DNA of 64,000 bases from Flavilitoribacter nigricans DSM 23189 = NBRC 102662 (GCF_002646595.1 NZ_PDUD01000009.1:1-64000), one strand, 5' to 3'; counted from the stretch's first letter, positions 27,561 through 37,070 are shown. Made by a program: numbers and translations. Notes: generated by a model from the sequence alone, not told the origin.

Positions 27561-28472
27561 ATGCAACACTTTAAAACATTATCGGCGTATCTGGACTATT
27601 TGGAGCTTCCCCGGCCGGAACACCCCATGTTGAGCGTATTTTCGGCAATTGGTGAAGGTACTTTGCCTTGCCCAAAGGAAAGCTCACCGCCCATTACCAA
27701 CGACTGCTATTCGATCAGTTTGAAGAAGATGGTGAAGGGTGATTTAAACTATGGAAGAACAAAATACGATTTTACCAATGGCGCGCTGTTCTTCATTGCG
27801 CCAAGGCAGGTGCTACAGTGGGATAGCAGCATGGTATTTGACCAAAAAGGTTTTTCGATAAACTTCCACGAAGATTTTCTGAAAGGAACGGAATTGGCGC
27901 AACAGATTAAGCGATATGGGTTCTTTTCGTATTCAGCCAATGAGGCCCTGCATCTTTCTCCCAGAGAAGAAAAGCAGATCGAATCGATCGTGGAAAGCAT
28001 TGATCTGGAATACCGGAACAATCAGGATGAATTCAGTAAAGATATCATTATTTCCCAGCTGAGTACGCTTTTGAAATACGCCAACCGCTTTTACGAAAGA
28101 CAGTTTATCACCCGAAAAGCGCTTTCGAACGATCTCTTAGAGCAATTTAATCAGCAGTTGGAAAATTATTTTCGTTCCGGGCAACTGGAAGAAAAAGGGA
28201 TCCCCAGCATTGAGCAAATTGCCGATCAACTATCGGTTTCCCAGCGCTATCTGAGCGATACGCTTAAAAAAGAAACCGGCAAAACCACCACCGAGCATTT
28301 GCAGCTCTTTTTGATTAACGAGGCCAAAGAGATTTTGTTGAACCCCAACAAAACGATCTCCGAAGTGGCCTATGAACTGGGCTTTGAATACCCGCCCTAT
28401 TTTTCACGCTTATTCAAAAAGAAAGAAGGGATTAGTCCATCAGCGTACCGAAAAAAATACAAAATGAACTGA
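27561..28472 (+). CDS. AraC-family transcriptional regulator
   Basis: The 303-residue protein has an N-terminal ligand-binding-like beta domain and a C-terminal double helix-turn-helix typical of AraC/XylS: IEQIADQLSVSQRYLSDTLK for the first and TISEVAYELGFEYPPYFSRL for the second, followed by KKKEGISPSAYRKKY. It lies 11 bases after the interrupted SDR gene and 2 bases before a small membrane protein gene, suggesting one transcript. It probably regulates this cluster; the paired direct repeat upstream of the SDR is a candidate site. Confidence 0.92.
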   Translation: MQHFKTLSAYLDYLELPRPEHPMLSVFSAIGEGTLPCPKESSPPITNDCYSISLKKMVKGDLNYGRTKYDFTNGALFFIAPRQVLQWDSSMVFDQKGFSINFHEDFLKGTELAQQIKRYGFFSYSANEALHLSPREEKQIESIVESIDLEYRNNQDEFSKDIIISQLSTLLKYANRFYERQFITRKALSNDLLEQFNQQLENYFRSGQLEEKGIPSIEQIADQLSVSQRYLSDTLKKETGKTTTEHLQLFLINEAKEILLNPNKTISEVAYELGFEYPPYFSRLFKKKEGISPSAYRKKYKMN

Positions 28473-28474
28473 GC

Positions 28475-28975
28475 ATGGAAATATTGAAATTTGCCACCGA
28501 ATGGGCCAAAGCCGAAGTATTTTCGGCGCGATTTTTCATCTTTTTTGGGATCTTGTTTTTGATCGCAAGTATCGGGTTCTGGCAGTTGGGTAAAACCGAA
28601 ATGGCCAGGGCTTACATCATCCCAAACCTGGTAGCCGGGATTTTAATTTTAGCGGTTGGCCTGGGTATATTTTTCACCAACAAATCGCGCATTACCAGCT
28701 TTGCCGAGGCGTACCGGGAAAGTCCGACCGAGTTTGTACAATCGGAAATAAGCCGCACCGAAAAATCGATCAGCGAATTCAGAAACATCGTTTTCAAAGT
28801 TATTCCGTTCCTTATCATTGCGGCTGCGCTGCTGATCGTTTTTGCTCCCCAACCAATCTGGCGGGCAACGGCCATCACGACCATAGCCATGATGGTGGTA
28901 ATCATGCTGGTAGACAGCAATGCCAATGCGCGGTTGCTTGCGTATCGGGAACAACTGGAATTGGTGGATAAATAA
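28475..28975 (+). CDS. Small four-helix membrane protein
   Basis: This 166-residue protein has four predicted membrane helices, about residues 19-38, 47-68, 108-125 and 130-146, separated by a charged loop (FAEAYRESPTEFVQSEISRT). It has no signal peptide. The ATG is 2 bases after the stop of the AraC gene, indicating translational coupling. I do not recognise the family; association with an SDR and an AraC regulator hints at a stress or small-molecule response cluster. Confidence 0.75.
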   Translation: MEILKFATEWAKAEVFSARFFIFFGILFLIASIGFWQLGKTEMARAYIIPNLVAGILILAVGLGIFFTNKSRITSFAEAYRESPTEFVQSEISRTEKSISEFRNIVFKVIPFLIIAAALLIVFAPQPIWRATAITTIAMMVVIMLVDSNANARLLAYREQLELVDK

Positions 28976-29108
28976 AATAGGGCATTTAATTTGGTTAGCA
29001 TGCGTGATGCGTTGATGGTTCTCTAGATCGATGAGGTGTTGATGAGGGTCTTTCCCCAGCCGTTAAAGCAATTGCCCGCAAACCGTTCATACCCAGACAC
29101 CTTACTTT

Positions 29109-31442
29109 CTAAAACCGTACAATCAAACCCGCACTCGGCAATACCGGCAACTGGTTCACCCGCCGGTTCGTCATCCGGTCTACGTAAAAGACATTATCGC
29201 GATTGTAGAGATTGGTCACGCTGACGTTGGCTTCAATTTCCCCGTATTTACCCCAGGTCCATTGCCGTTTCAGGGAAGCATCCAGGCGGTGGTAGTAGGA
29301 CAGGCGGCCGTCGTTACGCTCCTCACTGAGGATGGTACCGATATCAAAATTACCGGTCAGGATATCGGTCGTGAGCAGGTCGGTGCCCAGGGGCGCCTGC
29401 TCGTAAAATCCCTGCGTCCGGGTAAACGGGAAGCCCGATCCGAGGTTCCAGCGTAGACTGGCGGACCACTGCCGGTCTGCTCCGAATGCGTAAGTCAGCA
29501 GCGCATTGACGTTGTGCCGGCGATCAAAGATAGTTGGATAGACCTGCTCTCCGTCGTCCCGGTTCACTTTGGCCAGCGAATAGGTCAACCAGGCATACCA
29601 GTTGGCGCGTTCGTAGCGTAGGGACAGATCCACACCGTAAGCTTCTCCGGTTTCGGTCTGAAAATCGGGATCCTGGCCCCGCAGCTTATTGCGGTTGATA
29701 CTGATCAACTGGGTAAAACCCTTGTAGTAGGGTTCTACGTTGAGTGTGGTGTGGTTGTTCAGATCCACCTCCACCCCGGCAATCCCGTGAAATGCCCTCT
29801 GGATCCGGTCCTTACTGGTCTGGGCGGAATTCGGCAGGAACAGCATCTGCTCGGGACCAGCCAGAAAACCCACGAAAAAGTTGACCACATCCTGCTCGCT
29901 CACGGTGCTGATGAGGTTTTGGGAATACAGACCACCCGCCATTTTGAACCGTAGATGATCCGTGGCATTGTATTTCAGACCAAAACGCGGTTCGATGGAT
30001 AGTTTCGATTGTGAAGCGTAGTAATGAAACCGCAATCCCGGATCAATGACCAATCGGCCCAATTGCTGCCGGTATTTTACATAACCGGCGATCTCCGTGG
30101 TAAAATCGCGTTGCTGAAAAGGAATATCGAATACATTGGTAAAGGAAAAATCGGTATTGAAACCGGTAAATTCGAAACCGTAATCAAACTGATTATTCAG
30201 TCCGTAGTAGGTAAAGTTCAGGGCAGCGGTATAATTGACGACTTGGCTGTTCTTCGGTCGGCCGTCGGATTCCACGGACGTGATATCGTATTTGGAATAA
30301 GCCACCGTACCGTCCATCACAATATCCGAATTGGGTGGCACCAGAATAAAGTGGGCTCCTCCCCCACTGTTCGTCCAATCGACCGTACTGATGCCCACAA
30401 AATCGAAACGGTCCCGAAAGTTCATACCAAAAAGATCCAGCTTACTGCCGCCGCCACCCACAAAGGACACTTTGCCGTAAAAGTCGGTATACTGGAATGG
30501 TAGTCCCAGATCGGCGATGTCCTGCAGACTGGTATCCCCGGCTGCAAAAGCGTAGTAGGTCGTGTCGGTGGCATAGGGATAGAGCAGGGCGGAAGTTTCG
30601 TTCAGATAGGAATGTTTCGCGGTGAAGAGGAAGGAAATACTGTTTCCCGTTTCCGGATCGAGTTTTTTAATGGGGCCTTCGATCAGGGCCTTGGCCTGAA
30701 ACGGGCTGGCCGATACCAGTCCGCCGAAGCGCTGTTTATTCCCCTCCCGGGTTTTGATGTCTACCACGGCCGAGATACGGCCACCGTACTGTGCGTTGAA
30801 GCCGCCCGTCAGTACATCGATACTGCGCACGGTCTCCGTTTCGAAAACAGAAAACAACCCAATACTATGGAAAGGATTGTAGATCGTCATACCGTCCAGC
30901 AGGATCTTGTTCTGCACCGGAGAGCCGCCCCGAATGTACAACTGCCCCCCCTGATCTCCGGAAGAAATGATGCCCGGAAGGATGGGCAGGTACTGGGCAA
31001 TATCCGCTTCGCCACCGGCCGACGGCAGGCTTTTGATCTCTTTAGGGGTCACGGTGAGCGTGGAAACATTTACTTCGGATCGCGCACGTTCCCGCTGTCC
31101 GGATATGTCTACGGTAGTCAGGTTGATGGCGTTGGGCGTCATAACGATCCGCTGGTAATTGATGCCATCGCCGGCCAGGGTTATTCGCTGGGCGGTGCTA
31201 TCGTATCCCAGGTAGGTGGCAATCAAGGTATAGCTGCCGACGGGCACATTATTCAAACTGAAAAAGCCGTTATCATCGGTATTTGTTCCCAGCGGGGTAT
31301 CGGCCAGTCGGATATTGGCAAACAGGATAGGTGCACCGGTTTCCTGATCGTATACATTTCCCCGTATCGTACCGGTCTGGGCCCAGACGCTCCCCGCAAA
31401 CAACAGGATGCAAGCCAGTGCAAAGTAAAGTTTCATTTTCAT
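29109..31442 (-). CDS. TonB-dependent receptor
   Basis: The 777-residue outer-membrane receptor has a signal peptide (MKMKLYFALACILLFAGSVWA), a CarboxypepD_reg-like domain at about 22-100 (TIRGNVYDQETGAPI), a plug domain (LPSAGGEADIAQYLPILPG, GGSPVQNKILLDGMTIYNP, TGGFNAQYGGRISAVVDI) and a C-terminal beta barrel. It imports an unknown substrate with TonB. Its own TAnnTTTG box lies at 31460-31467. No SusD-like or lipoprotein partner is adjacent; the cupin gene behind it is separate. A second ATG two codons in (31436) is an alternative start. Confidence 0.93.
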   Translation of the reverse strand: MKMKLYFALACILLFAGSVWAQTGTIRGNVYDQETGAPILFANIRLADTPLGTNTDDNGFFSLNNVPVGSYTLIATYLGYDSTAQRITLAGDGINYQRIVMTPNAINLTTVDISGQRERARSEVNVSTLTVTPKEIKSLPSAGGEADIAQYLPILPGIISSGDQGGQLYIRGGSPVQNKILLDGMTIYNPFHSIGLFSVFETETVRSIDVLTGGFNAQYGGRISAVVDIKTREGNKQRFGGLVSASPFQAKALIEGPIKKLDPETGNSISFLFTAKHSYLNETSALLYPYATDTTYYAFAAGDTSLQDIADLGLPFQYTDFYGKVSFVGGGGSKLDLFGMNFRDRFDFVGISTVDWTNSGGGAHFILVPPNSDIVMDGTVAYSKYDITSVESDGRPKNSQVVNYTAALNFTYYGLNNQFDYGFEFTGFNTDFSFTNVFDIPFQQRDFTTEIAGYVKYRQQLGRLVIDPGLRFHYYASQSKLSIEPRFGLKYNATDHLRFKMAGGLYSQNLISTVSEQDVVNFFVGFLAGPEQMLFLPNSAQTSKDRIQRAFHGIAGVEVDLNNHTTLNVEPYYKGFTQLISINRNKLRGQDPDFQTETGEAYGVDLSLRYERANWYAWLTYSLAKVNRDDGEQVYPTIFDRRHNVNALLTYAFGADRQWSASLRWNLGSGFPFTRTQGFYEQAPLGTDLLTTDILTGNFDIGTILSEERNDGRLSYYHRLDASLKRQWTWGKYGEIEANVSVTNLYNRDNVFYVDRMTNRRVNQLPVLPSAGLIVRF

Positions 31443-31459
31443 ACATGATCTTATTGGCC

Positions 31460-31467
31460 CAAAGATA
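31460..31467 (-). promoter_or_regulatory. TAnnTTTG promoter box of the second TonB receptor
   Basis: On the minus strand TATCTTTG matches the Bacteroidota -7 element, about 17 bases upstream of the ATG at 31442. Confidence 0.5.
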
Positions 31468-31529
31468 ACGGATGTTAGATGGGGAATCATACACCGGAAA
31501 GCCGGGGGAAGCAATCTATAAGACCAAAA

Positions 31530-31859
31530 TCAGTAGTTTTGTCCAGCCTCCCCTCCTTTTGGCCCGTAAAAAATCACCCAGGTACAGAAATCTTCGGTAA
31601 AGTCCTCGAAGCGGTGTTCGACTCCGGCCGGCACGAACAGGAAGTCTCCGGGACCAAAAGTCGACCGGTTGCCACCATTCAGGAAAGTGCCGCTACCGGC
31701 GATCACGACGTAGACTTCATCGCGCTCGTGCGGTTGCTGGAGGTCCACTTTATCCGGCTGGTAGATCTCAATCGACAGGGTGCCGTGGGTAAACAGTTCA
31801 AGAAAGACGTGGTTGGCGGCTTTAAGATCGGCTAAAGCCTGGGTCGGTGTGATTTGCAT
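31530..31859 (-). CDS. Cupin-domain protein
   Basis: The 109-residue protein is a single small cupin: PHERDEVYVVIAGSG (metal-binding His and Glu) followed by FGPGDFLFVPAGVEHRF (second motif with the third ligand His). It should fold as one beta-barrel binding a metal, but no reaction can be assigned. It has no signal peptide. It lies between the second TonB receptor and an EreA/ChaN-like gene, all on the minus strand, with gaps too large to establish an operon. Confidence 0.88.
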   Translation of the reverse strand: MQITPTQALADLKAANHVFLELFTHGTLSIEIYQPDKVDLQQPHERDEVYVVIAGSGTFLNGGNRSTFGPGDFLFVPAGVEHRFEDFTEDFCTWVIFYGPKGGEAGQNY

Positions 31860-31996
31860 ACGGGAAGAGTTGGCTTGTTGAATAAATACTTTTAATAAAG
31901 TCCTTAGGTATACCCACGGAGCAATGGGTCGATCGTTCTCTTTCTCCCATTAATAATCGGTCCATCAAACACTCAAAGGCTCACGCTGGTAAAAAG

Positions 31997-33295
31997 CTAT
32001 TCCTCTGCTATCTCTACCTGCAGCGTTTGCCGGTCTCCGGCCAGATTTTCGATAATAAGCCGGTACTGACCGGGAGCTAAGACCAGGGTATTTTCTCTAA
32101 AGTCCGGATCAATTTCGATAATGTCTACCGGAACGGCCAGTTCCGGCTCCGTTTCCGGATAGGCCCGCACCTGACAGGGGCAATTCAAGGTAAGCTGTTC
32201 CGGGGCTATGGTATACGCCCGATGAGCTCCATCGCGGTATAACCAATGCGGCCGTCCGTTAATCAGCCGGGCCGGTGGATGATAAACCAGCAGATCAAAC
32301 TTATCGTTCCGTTTCCCGCCGTTAAAAACCCGTCCATCTTCGTTGAGCAGTACCGCCGGTTTTTCACTTTTGATGAGTGGATAATACGGACTATTGGCTG
32401 CCGGAGAGCGGTCGGTCAATATTTCCTGATTGACGGTCAACGGATCGATGCCGGTCAGTTCACGCAGATAAGAAGCCATCCAGCGGGACCGGCCGTAGTT
32501 ACTTTCCGGGTCAACAGCATTGGATTCTACCAGATGGGCGTAACCGCAGTAAAGCAGTATTCTTGCATCCGGATCTCTGGCCAGGATCCGGGCCACATTG
32601 AGGGCCTCCGCCGAATCCCGGATCATTTCCTGAAAGGAGGGGTTGCGCTCGTAGCCGAACAGATGAAATCCGTTGTTGATCGCCTGCCGGATGAACAGCC
32701 CAAATTGGGGTTCCCGCGTATAATTCCCGGTATATCTCGAATTCAGGGGATAGCCGCGCTCATTCAGTGAGGTATCCAAGCCCAGCGCCTCCGGATCATC
32801 AAAATTCGGTGTTAGGGCTTCCAGTCCGAGATAGGCGTATCCCCTCTGGGCCAATCCCTCCAGTAAAGCGGAGGCAAATACCCGGTGTTCCGGCCGGTGG
32901 TGTGCTTCGTTCAGAATGATGATCTGCTCGTTTTCCGCCCGCTCCAATAGATAGGATATGGCGTCCGCTACCCGAAAAGTCTGAAAATATGCTAATTCCT
33001 CTTCGGTCAGGGGATCCACCTGCTCTCCGGCCAGGCGCCGGGTTTCCTCCTCCAATACATAGGTGGTATCGGCCTGCCAGTAGGCACCGATATTCGCGAA
33101 TGCCTCGGCCTTCAAAGTGGGAAAGCGGTTCATTTGCTCGTTCACCTCGATCTGGGAATGGAAGAGATAGGGCTCCATTTTTACCTGCTGAGCGGACACC
33201 AGGCCGGGGCACAGCAATAGAGCACTAAGATGGGTAATACAAGCTACCGCCCCGATCAGGCTGCGGTTCCTTTGGGACAGCGCGCGAAAGATCAT
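31997..33295 (-). CDS. Secreted EreA/ChaN-like protein, function unknown
   Basis: The 432-residue product has an N-terminal signal segment (about residues 14-36, ending GLVSAQ). A segment IIILNEAHHRPEHRV followed by YLGLEAL resembles the Glu/His core of the erythromycin esterase-like/ChaN/TIKI superfamily, and ILLYCGYAHLVE near 245 resembles the later His motif. The C-terminus is a beta-rich extension (about 350-432) that looks like an added sandwich domain. It is probably a secreted hydrolase or metal/haem-binding protein. The family assignment comes from motif similarity only. Confidence 0.6.
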   Translation of the reverse strand: MIFRALSQRNRSLIGAVACITHLSALLLCPGLVSAQQVKMEPYLFHSQIEVNEQMNRFPTLKAEAFANIGAYWQADTTYVLEEETRRLAGEQVDPLTEEELAYFQTFRVADAISYLLERAENEQIIILNEAHHRPEHRVFASALLEGLAQRGYAYLGLEALTPNFDDPEALGLDTSLNERGYPLNSRYTGNYTREPQFGLFIRQAINNGFHLFGYERNPSFQEMIRDSAEALNVARILARDPDARILLYCGYAHLVESNAVDPESNYGRSRWMASYLRELTGIDPLTVNQEILTDRSPAANSPYYPLIKSEKPAVLLNEDGRVFNGGKRNDKFDLLVYHPPARLINGRPHWLYRDGAHRAYTIAPEQLTLNCPCQVRAYPETEPELAVPVDIIEIDPDFRENTLVLAPGQYRLIIENLAGDRQTLQVEIAEE

Positions 33296-33534
33296 ATTAG
33301 AATGGCTTAGGGTTTGCGTTCAGGCATCGTTTGCCTCCCTAAAAATGGATCGTTTTGTCCAGATCTACAAGCCTGCACCAACATTATTAATGGACCGAAC
33401 CGAAGATTATCATCAGAAAACAGCATGATGGACCCTTTCTTCCAGATACCGGAAAGAAAATGAATATCCGGCCAGCCTACACCGGCACCCTTTCTGGCCA
33501 TTTACGCAAAAGTCCCGGAAAACTCGGATCGGGA

Positions 33535-34146
33535 TCAGGCCCATTCGCCCGCGCCCGCCCGCAACAGGGCCGGGACATCGTCCGTACAATCGATTACCGT
33601 TGAGGGCACATTCCCGCCGATACCGCCGTCGATAACGATATCCACCAGTTTTTTGAAGTCTTCATAAATGTCGATCGGATCGGTAAAATATTCGAGGATC
33701 TCGTCGTCCGATTTGAGGGAGGTGGTCAGGATCGGATGACCAAGTGCCTCCACGATGTCCAGCACGATCTGGTTATTCGGAACGCGTACGCCGATCGTAT
33801 GTTTGCGGTTTTTGAAGAGTTTGGGTACCCCGTTACCGGCCTTCAACACGAAGGTGAATGGCCCCGGCAGATGCCGTTTCAGGAGCTTAAACACATTGTT
33901 ATCGATCTGCGCAGCGAACTCGGATATCTGGCTGATGTCCTTACAAACAATGGAAAGCATCGCTTTTTTCGGGTCCAGCGAACGCAGCCGGCAGATCTTT
34001 TCTACGGCTTTCTGATCAAATATATCGCAGCCCAGACCGTATACGGTATCTGTAGGGTAGATAATTACTCCTCCGTCCTGGAGGCTTTCCACTACCTGCC
34101 GGATCTTCCGGCCTTCCGGGTTTTCGGAGTTTATTCTAAGTAGCAT
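33535..34146 (-). CDS. Sua5/YciO/YrdC-family protein
   Basis: This 203-residue cytoplasmic protein has the YrdC fold signature: GGVIIYPTDTVYGLGCDIF at about 25-43, KKAMLSIVCKDISQIS, GPFTFVLKA and a GVRVPNNQIVLDI segment, then the S/T-V-IDCTDD end. Proteins of this family make threonylcarbamoyl-AMP for tRNA t6A or are paralogs of unknown role; the length is closer to YciO/YrdC than to full-length Sua5. The ATG at 34146 was chosen because the longer frame upstream translates a repeat array, not protein-like sequence. It is the downstream partner of the ChlI/MoxR gene. Confidence 0.88.
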   Translation of the reverse strand: MLLRINSENPEGRKIRQVVESLQDGGVIIYPTDTVYGLGCDIFDQKAVEKICRLRSLDPKKAMLSIVCKDISQISEFAAQIDNNVFKLLKRHLPGPFTFVLKAGNGVPKLFKNRKHTIGVRVPNNQIVLDIVEALGHPILTTSLKSDDEILEYFTDPIDIYEDFKKLVDIVIDGGIGGNVPSTVIDCTDDVPALLRAGAGEWA

Positions 34147-34168
34147 GGGTATGTGGTTGAGGGTTAAG

Positions 34169-34273
34169 TGACGGTTGACGGTTGATGGTGGACGGTAGAC
34201 GGTCGACGGTGGATGGTAGACGGCTCCACCGGAAAAACCACCGTCGACCGTCAACCGTCTACCGTCCACCGTC
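34169..34273. repeat. Inverted array of degenerate heptamers (NACCGTC)
   Basis: Left arm 34169-34224: eight heptamers NGAYGGT (TGACGGT twice, TGATGGT, GGACGGT, AGACGGT, CGACGGT, GGATGGT, AGACGGC). Right arm 34239-34273: five perfect NACCGTC heptamers with variable bases C, G, A, T, C. A 14-base spacer separates them. Reading outward from the spacer, the left arm has variable bases T, C, G, T, C, A, A, A, so the arms agree if whole units are inserted or lost. The array occupies most of the 131-base gap between two co-directional genes and can form a long imperfect hairpin. Confidence 0.9.
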
Positions 34274-34277
34274 TAAA

Positions 34278-35747
34278 TCATTCATCATCAAAAAGATCAT
34301 CATTCAGCATATCGGCCAGGAGATCGCGGAAGGATAGTTTGGATTCCAGCATATCCTTATTGATCACGTCGAATTCGGCCAGGCCGTGCAGGGCCAGTTC
34401 CATGAAGGTGTAGGCTTCTTTGCCCTTAACGTCGAGGGTTGATTCAACAAATTTGCGTAATCCCGCCACTTCGTCCAGTGCCTTATGGAATTGTTTATCG
34501 CTGGCATCGTTCAGCAGGTCCACGGTATTTCCTCCGGAGAACCAGGCCCGGATCGTTCCGTAGGGATCACGTTGACGCCCCTTTTCCAGTTTATCCGGAT
34601 TCGGAAAATGGTTGAGGAAAGTTTTCTTTACGGCGCTGTTCAGCAGGTTCAGGGCTACATTGTAGGGACCTTCCTGCTCTCCTTCGTACACGAGCTCGAC
34701 CTTTCCGGTAATGGCCGGAATGACGCCCCAGAAATCGGTGATGCGCAGTATGGTCTTTTTCTCCTTATTGATCAGCATCCGTCGCTCGGCGGTACTCATC
34801 AGGTTCTCGAAAGCAGAGATGCTCAGACGGGCCGAAACACCACTTTTCTCGTCGATGTATTCACTTTGCCGGGCTTCAAAAGCGATCATTTCCAGCAGTA
34901 TTGCGAGCAGATCGGGCACCTCGATATTGGATTGCTGTTCGGCGGCGATCTGTGCCTCCTGGGTAGTGATCTGCTGGGCGATCTCGATGGTTTTCGGGTA
35001 GTGGGTCAGGATCTGACTCTCGATCCGGTCCTTCAGCGGCGTAATGATGCTACCGCGGTTGGTATAATCTTCCGGGTTGGCCGTGAAGACAAACTGGATG
35101 TCCAGCGGCAAGCGCAGTTTAAATCCGCGGATCTGGATATCCCCTTCCTGCAAAATATTAAAAAGAGATACCTGGATACGCGCCTGCAGGTCCGGCAACT
35201 CATTGATCACAAAGATGCTGCGGTGAGAACGGGGCACGAGGCCGAAGTGGATCACCCTTTCGTCCGAATAGGGTAACTTCAGCGTAGCGGCCTTGATCGG
35301 ATCCACATCACCGATGAGGTCGGCCACACTTACATCCGGCGTAGCCAGTTTTTCTACGTAACGCTCGGAGCGGTGTACCCACTCGATGGGCGTGTCATCA
35401 CCGTGCTTGGCGATCAGGTCCTGCGCTACCCGGCTGATGGGTTGCAGGGGATCGTCGTTCAGTTCACTGCCCGCCACGATTGGCATGTATTCATCCAGCA
35501 GATGAACCAGCAAACGCGCAATACGGGTCTTTGCCTGTCCGCGCAGTCCCAGCAGCAAAATGTTGTGCCGGGACAGGATGGCTCTTTCGATATCGGGTAA
35601 AACGGTATCCTCAAAACCTAAAACTCCCTCGAATACTTTTTCCTTATTGGAAAGCTTGCGGATAAGATTCTCTCTAAGTTCTTCTTTGATCGATCTGGAC
35701 CGGTAGCCGCTGTCTTTCAGGGCCCCTAGTGTTTTGATGTCCTTCAT
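34278..35747 (-). CDS. ChlI/MoxR-type AAA+ ATPase (magnesium chelatase-like)
   Basis: The 489-residue cytoplasmic ATPase has Walker A GLRGQAKT at residues 67-74. A Walker B-like IFVINELPDL and the magnesium-chelatase-type segment FNILQEGDIQIRGFK follow, with sensor VFTANPEDYTNRGS and DRIESQILTHYP. It is longer than a typical MoxR (about 320 residues) because of a helical C-terminal extension. It resembles the Bacteroidota proteins annotated as sigma-54-interacting regulator/magnesium chelatase. No VWA-domain partner is adjacent, so its client is unknown. The YrdC-family gene follows after the heptamer array. Confidence 0.88.
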   Translation of the reverse strand: MKDIKTLGALKDSGYRSRSIKEELRENLIRKLSNKEKVFEGVLGFEDTVLPDIERAILSRHNILLLGLRGQAKTRIARLLVHLLDEYMPIVAGSELNDDPLQPISRVAQDLIAKHGDDTPIEWVHRSERYVEKLATPDVSVADLIGDVDPIKAATLKLPYSDERVIHFGLVPRSHRSIFVINELPDLQARIQVSLFNILQEGDIQIRGFKLRLPLDIQFVFTANPEDYTNRGSIITPLKDRIESQILTHYPKTIEIAQQITTQEAQIAAEQQSNIEVPDLLAILLEMIAFEARQSEYIDEKSGVSARLSISAFENLMSTAERRMLINKEKKTILRITDFWGVIPAITGKVELVYEGEQEGPYNVALNLLNSAVKKTFLNHFPNPDKLEKGRQRDPYGTIRAWFSGGNTVDLLNDASDKQFHKALDEVAGLRKFVESTLDVKGKEAYTFMELALHGLAEFDVINKDMLESKLSFRDLLADMLNDDLFDDE

Positions 35748-35773
35748 TTAGGATATTCTATTTTCAGGTATGG

Positions 35774-35800
35774 GGTGACAGGTTACCGATACCTGTCACC
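35774..35800. terminator. Inverted repeat between the ATPase and MFS genes
   Basis: GGTGACAGGT (35774-35783) and ACCTGTCACC (35791-35800) form a perfect 10-bp stem with a 7-base loop. It lies after the MFS gene on the minus strand without a T-run, so it may be a weak terminator or an operator-like palindrome near the ATPase start. Confidence 0.5.
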
Positions 35801-35843
35801 GCTAATTATAATCTATGAAACGAATATCCTCTCAGATAGTTTT

Positions 35844-37070
35844 CTAAACTTCTTCTTTTTCCTCGCGGAACATGAGGCCGAAGAAAATCATGACCGCAAC
35901 CGCCAGACCGGCCGGTATCAGCCAGAATGATTTCCACTGATCCAGCGTCAGAGCCGAGGCACCATCGAGGAAACTGTTGAACACCATGCCCGCTACCTGA
36001 GCGCCGATAAACATGCCCACCCCGTAGGTGACCAGCACGAGAAATCCCTGCGCCTGTCCGCGTACGGCCGGCGTGGATTTTTTATCGACATAGATCTGAC
36101 CGGTAACGAAAAAGAAATCGTAACATACACCGTGCAGGAGAATACCCAGCAGGATCATCCAGGTGACGGAATCCGGAGCGGCCATAGAGAACAGTCCGTA
36201 GCGCAGCGCCCAGGCGCCCATGCCGATGATCAGCATCCACTTCACGCCGAAGCGCCGGAAGAATACCGGGATCAGCAGCATGAAGACCACTTCGGAGACC
36301 TGCCCCCAGGACTGGGTGGCGGCAATGTTATCAAAGCCCGTTGCACCCAGGAAGATCTGGGTGAAGTTGTAATAGGCGGCCAGCGGAATACAGATCAGCA
36401 GCGAGCTGATGATGAAGATGTAGAAAGACCGGCTGCCCAATTGCTTCAGGGCATCAAGCCCCAGAATAGTTCTTACGGAAACCTCCTCACCCGCGCCCTG
36501 CGGAGGCGTATGCGGCAGGAAGAAGCAGTAAACCCCTAGGATCAGACTGACGATACCCGTTGTATACAGGGGCATGGCCGTGCTTTCCGGCACCACTCCT
36601 TCCTCGGTGAAAACCCCCAGGAAGAAACTTACGAACAGACCGGCTGCGATCCAGCCGAGGGTACCAAATACCCGGATCACCGGAAACTGTTTTTCCTGAT
36701 CGTCGATATTGTGGAAAGACAAAGTATTGGAAAGGCCCAGCGTGGGCATAAAACAAAGGTTGTAAAGCAGTAACAGCGTAATGAAAAGGACCGGAGTGCC
36801 GGTAGTCTGCGGCACCAGCAGCATCAGTACGCCTCCCAGCAGGTGTAATACCGCCAATACCTTTTCGGTAGCGAAATAACGATCCGCTACCAGCCCCAGA
36901 AAGAAGGGGGCCACAATGGCGGCGATCGGGTTAACGGTGTAGGGCCAGTGCGTGAGGGTTTCCATACCTTCGCTGGTCATGAAAACGGCGATGGTTGTAT
37001 ACCAAGCTCCCCAGACAAAGAATTGAAGGAACATCATGGTAGACAACTGTACTTGGATCTTGGTGTTCAT
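35844..37070 (-). CDS. MFS transporter, nucleoside permease-like
   Basis: The 408-residue integral membrane protein has about twelve hydrophobic helices and the start MFLQFFVWGAWYTTIAVFM, characteristic of the NupG/nucleoside:H+ symporter branch of the major facilitator superfamily that is common in Bacteroidota. It should lie in the inner membrane and import a nucleoside or related compound; the substrate is inferred from family resemblance only. It is monocistronic by position, with a palindrome after it and rpsU upstream. Confidence 0.85.
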   Translation of the reverse strand: MNTKIQVQLSTMMFLQFFVWGAWYTTIAVFMTSEGMETLTHWPYTVNPIAAIVAPFFLGLVADRYFATEKVLAVLHLLGGVLMLLVPQTTGTPVLFITLLLLYNLCFMPTLGLSNTLSFHNIDDQEKQFPVIRVFGTLGWIAAGLFVSFFLGVFTEEGVVPESTAMPLYTTGIVSLILGVYCFFLPHTPPQGAGEEVSVRTILGLDALKQLGSRSFYIFIISSLLICIPLAAYYNFTQIFLGATGFDNIAATQSWGQVSEVVFMLLIPVFFRRFGVKWMLIIGMGAWALRYGLFSMAAPDSVTWMILLGILLHGVCYDFFFVTGQIYVDKKSTPAVRGQAQGFLVLVTYGVGMFIGAQVAGMVFNSFLDGASALTLDQWKSFWLIPAGLAVAVMIFFGLMFREEKEEV

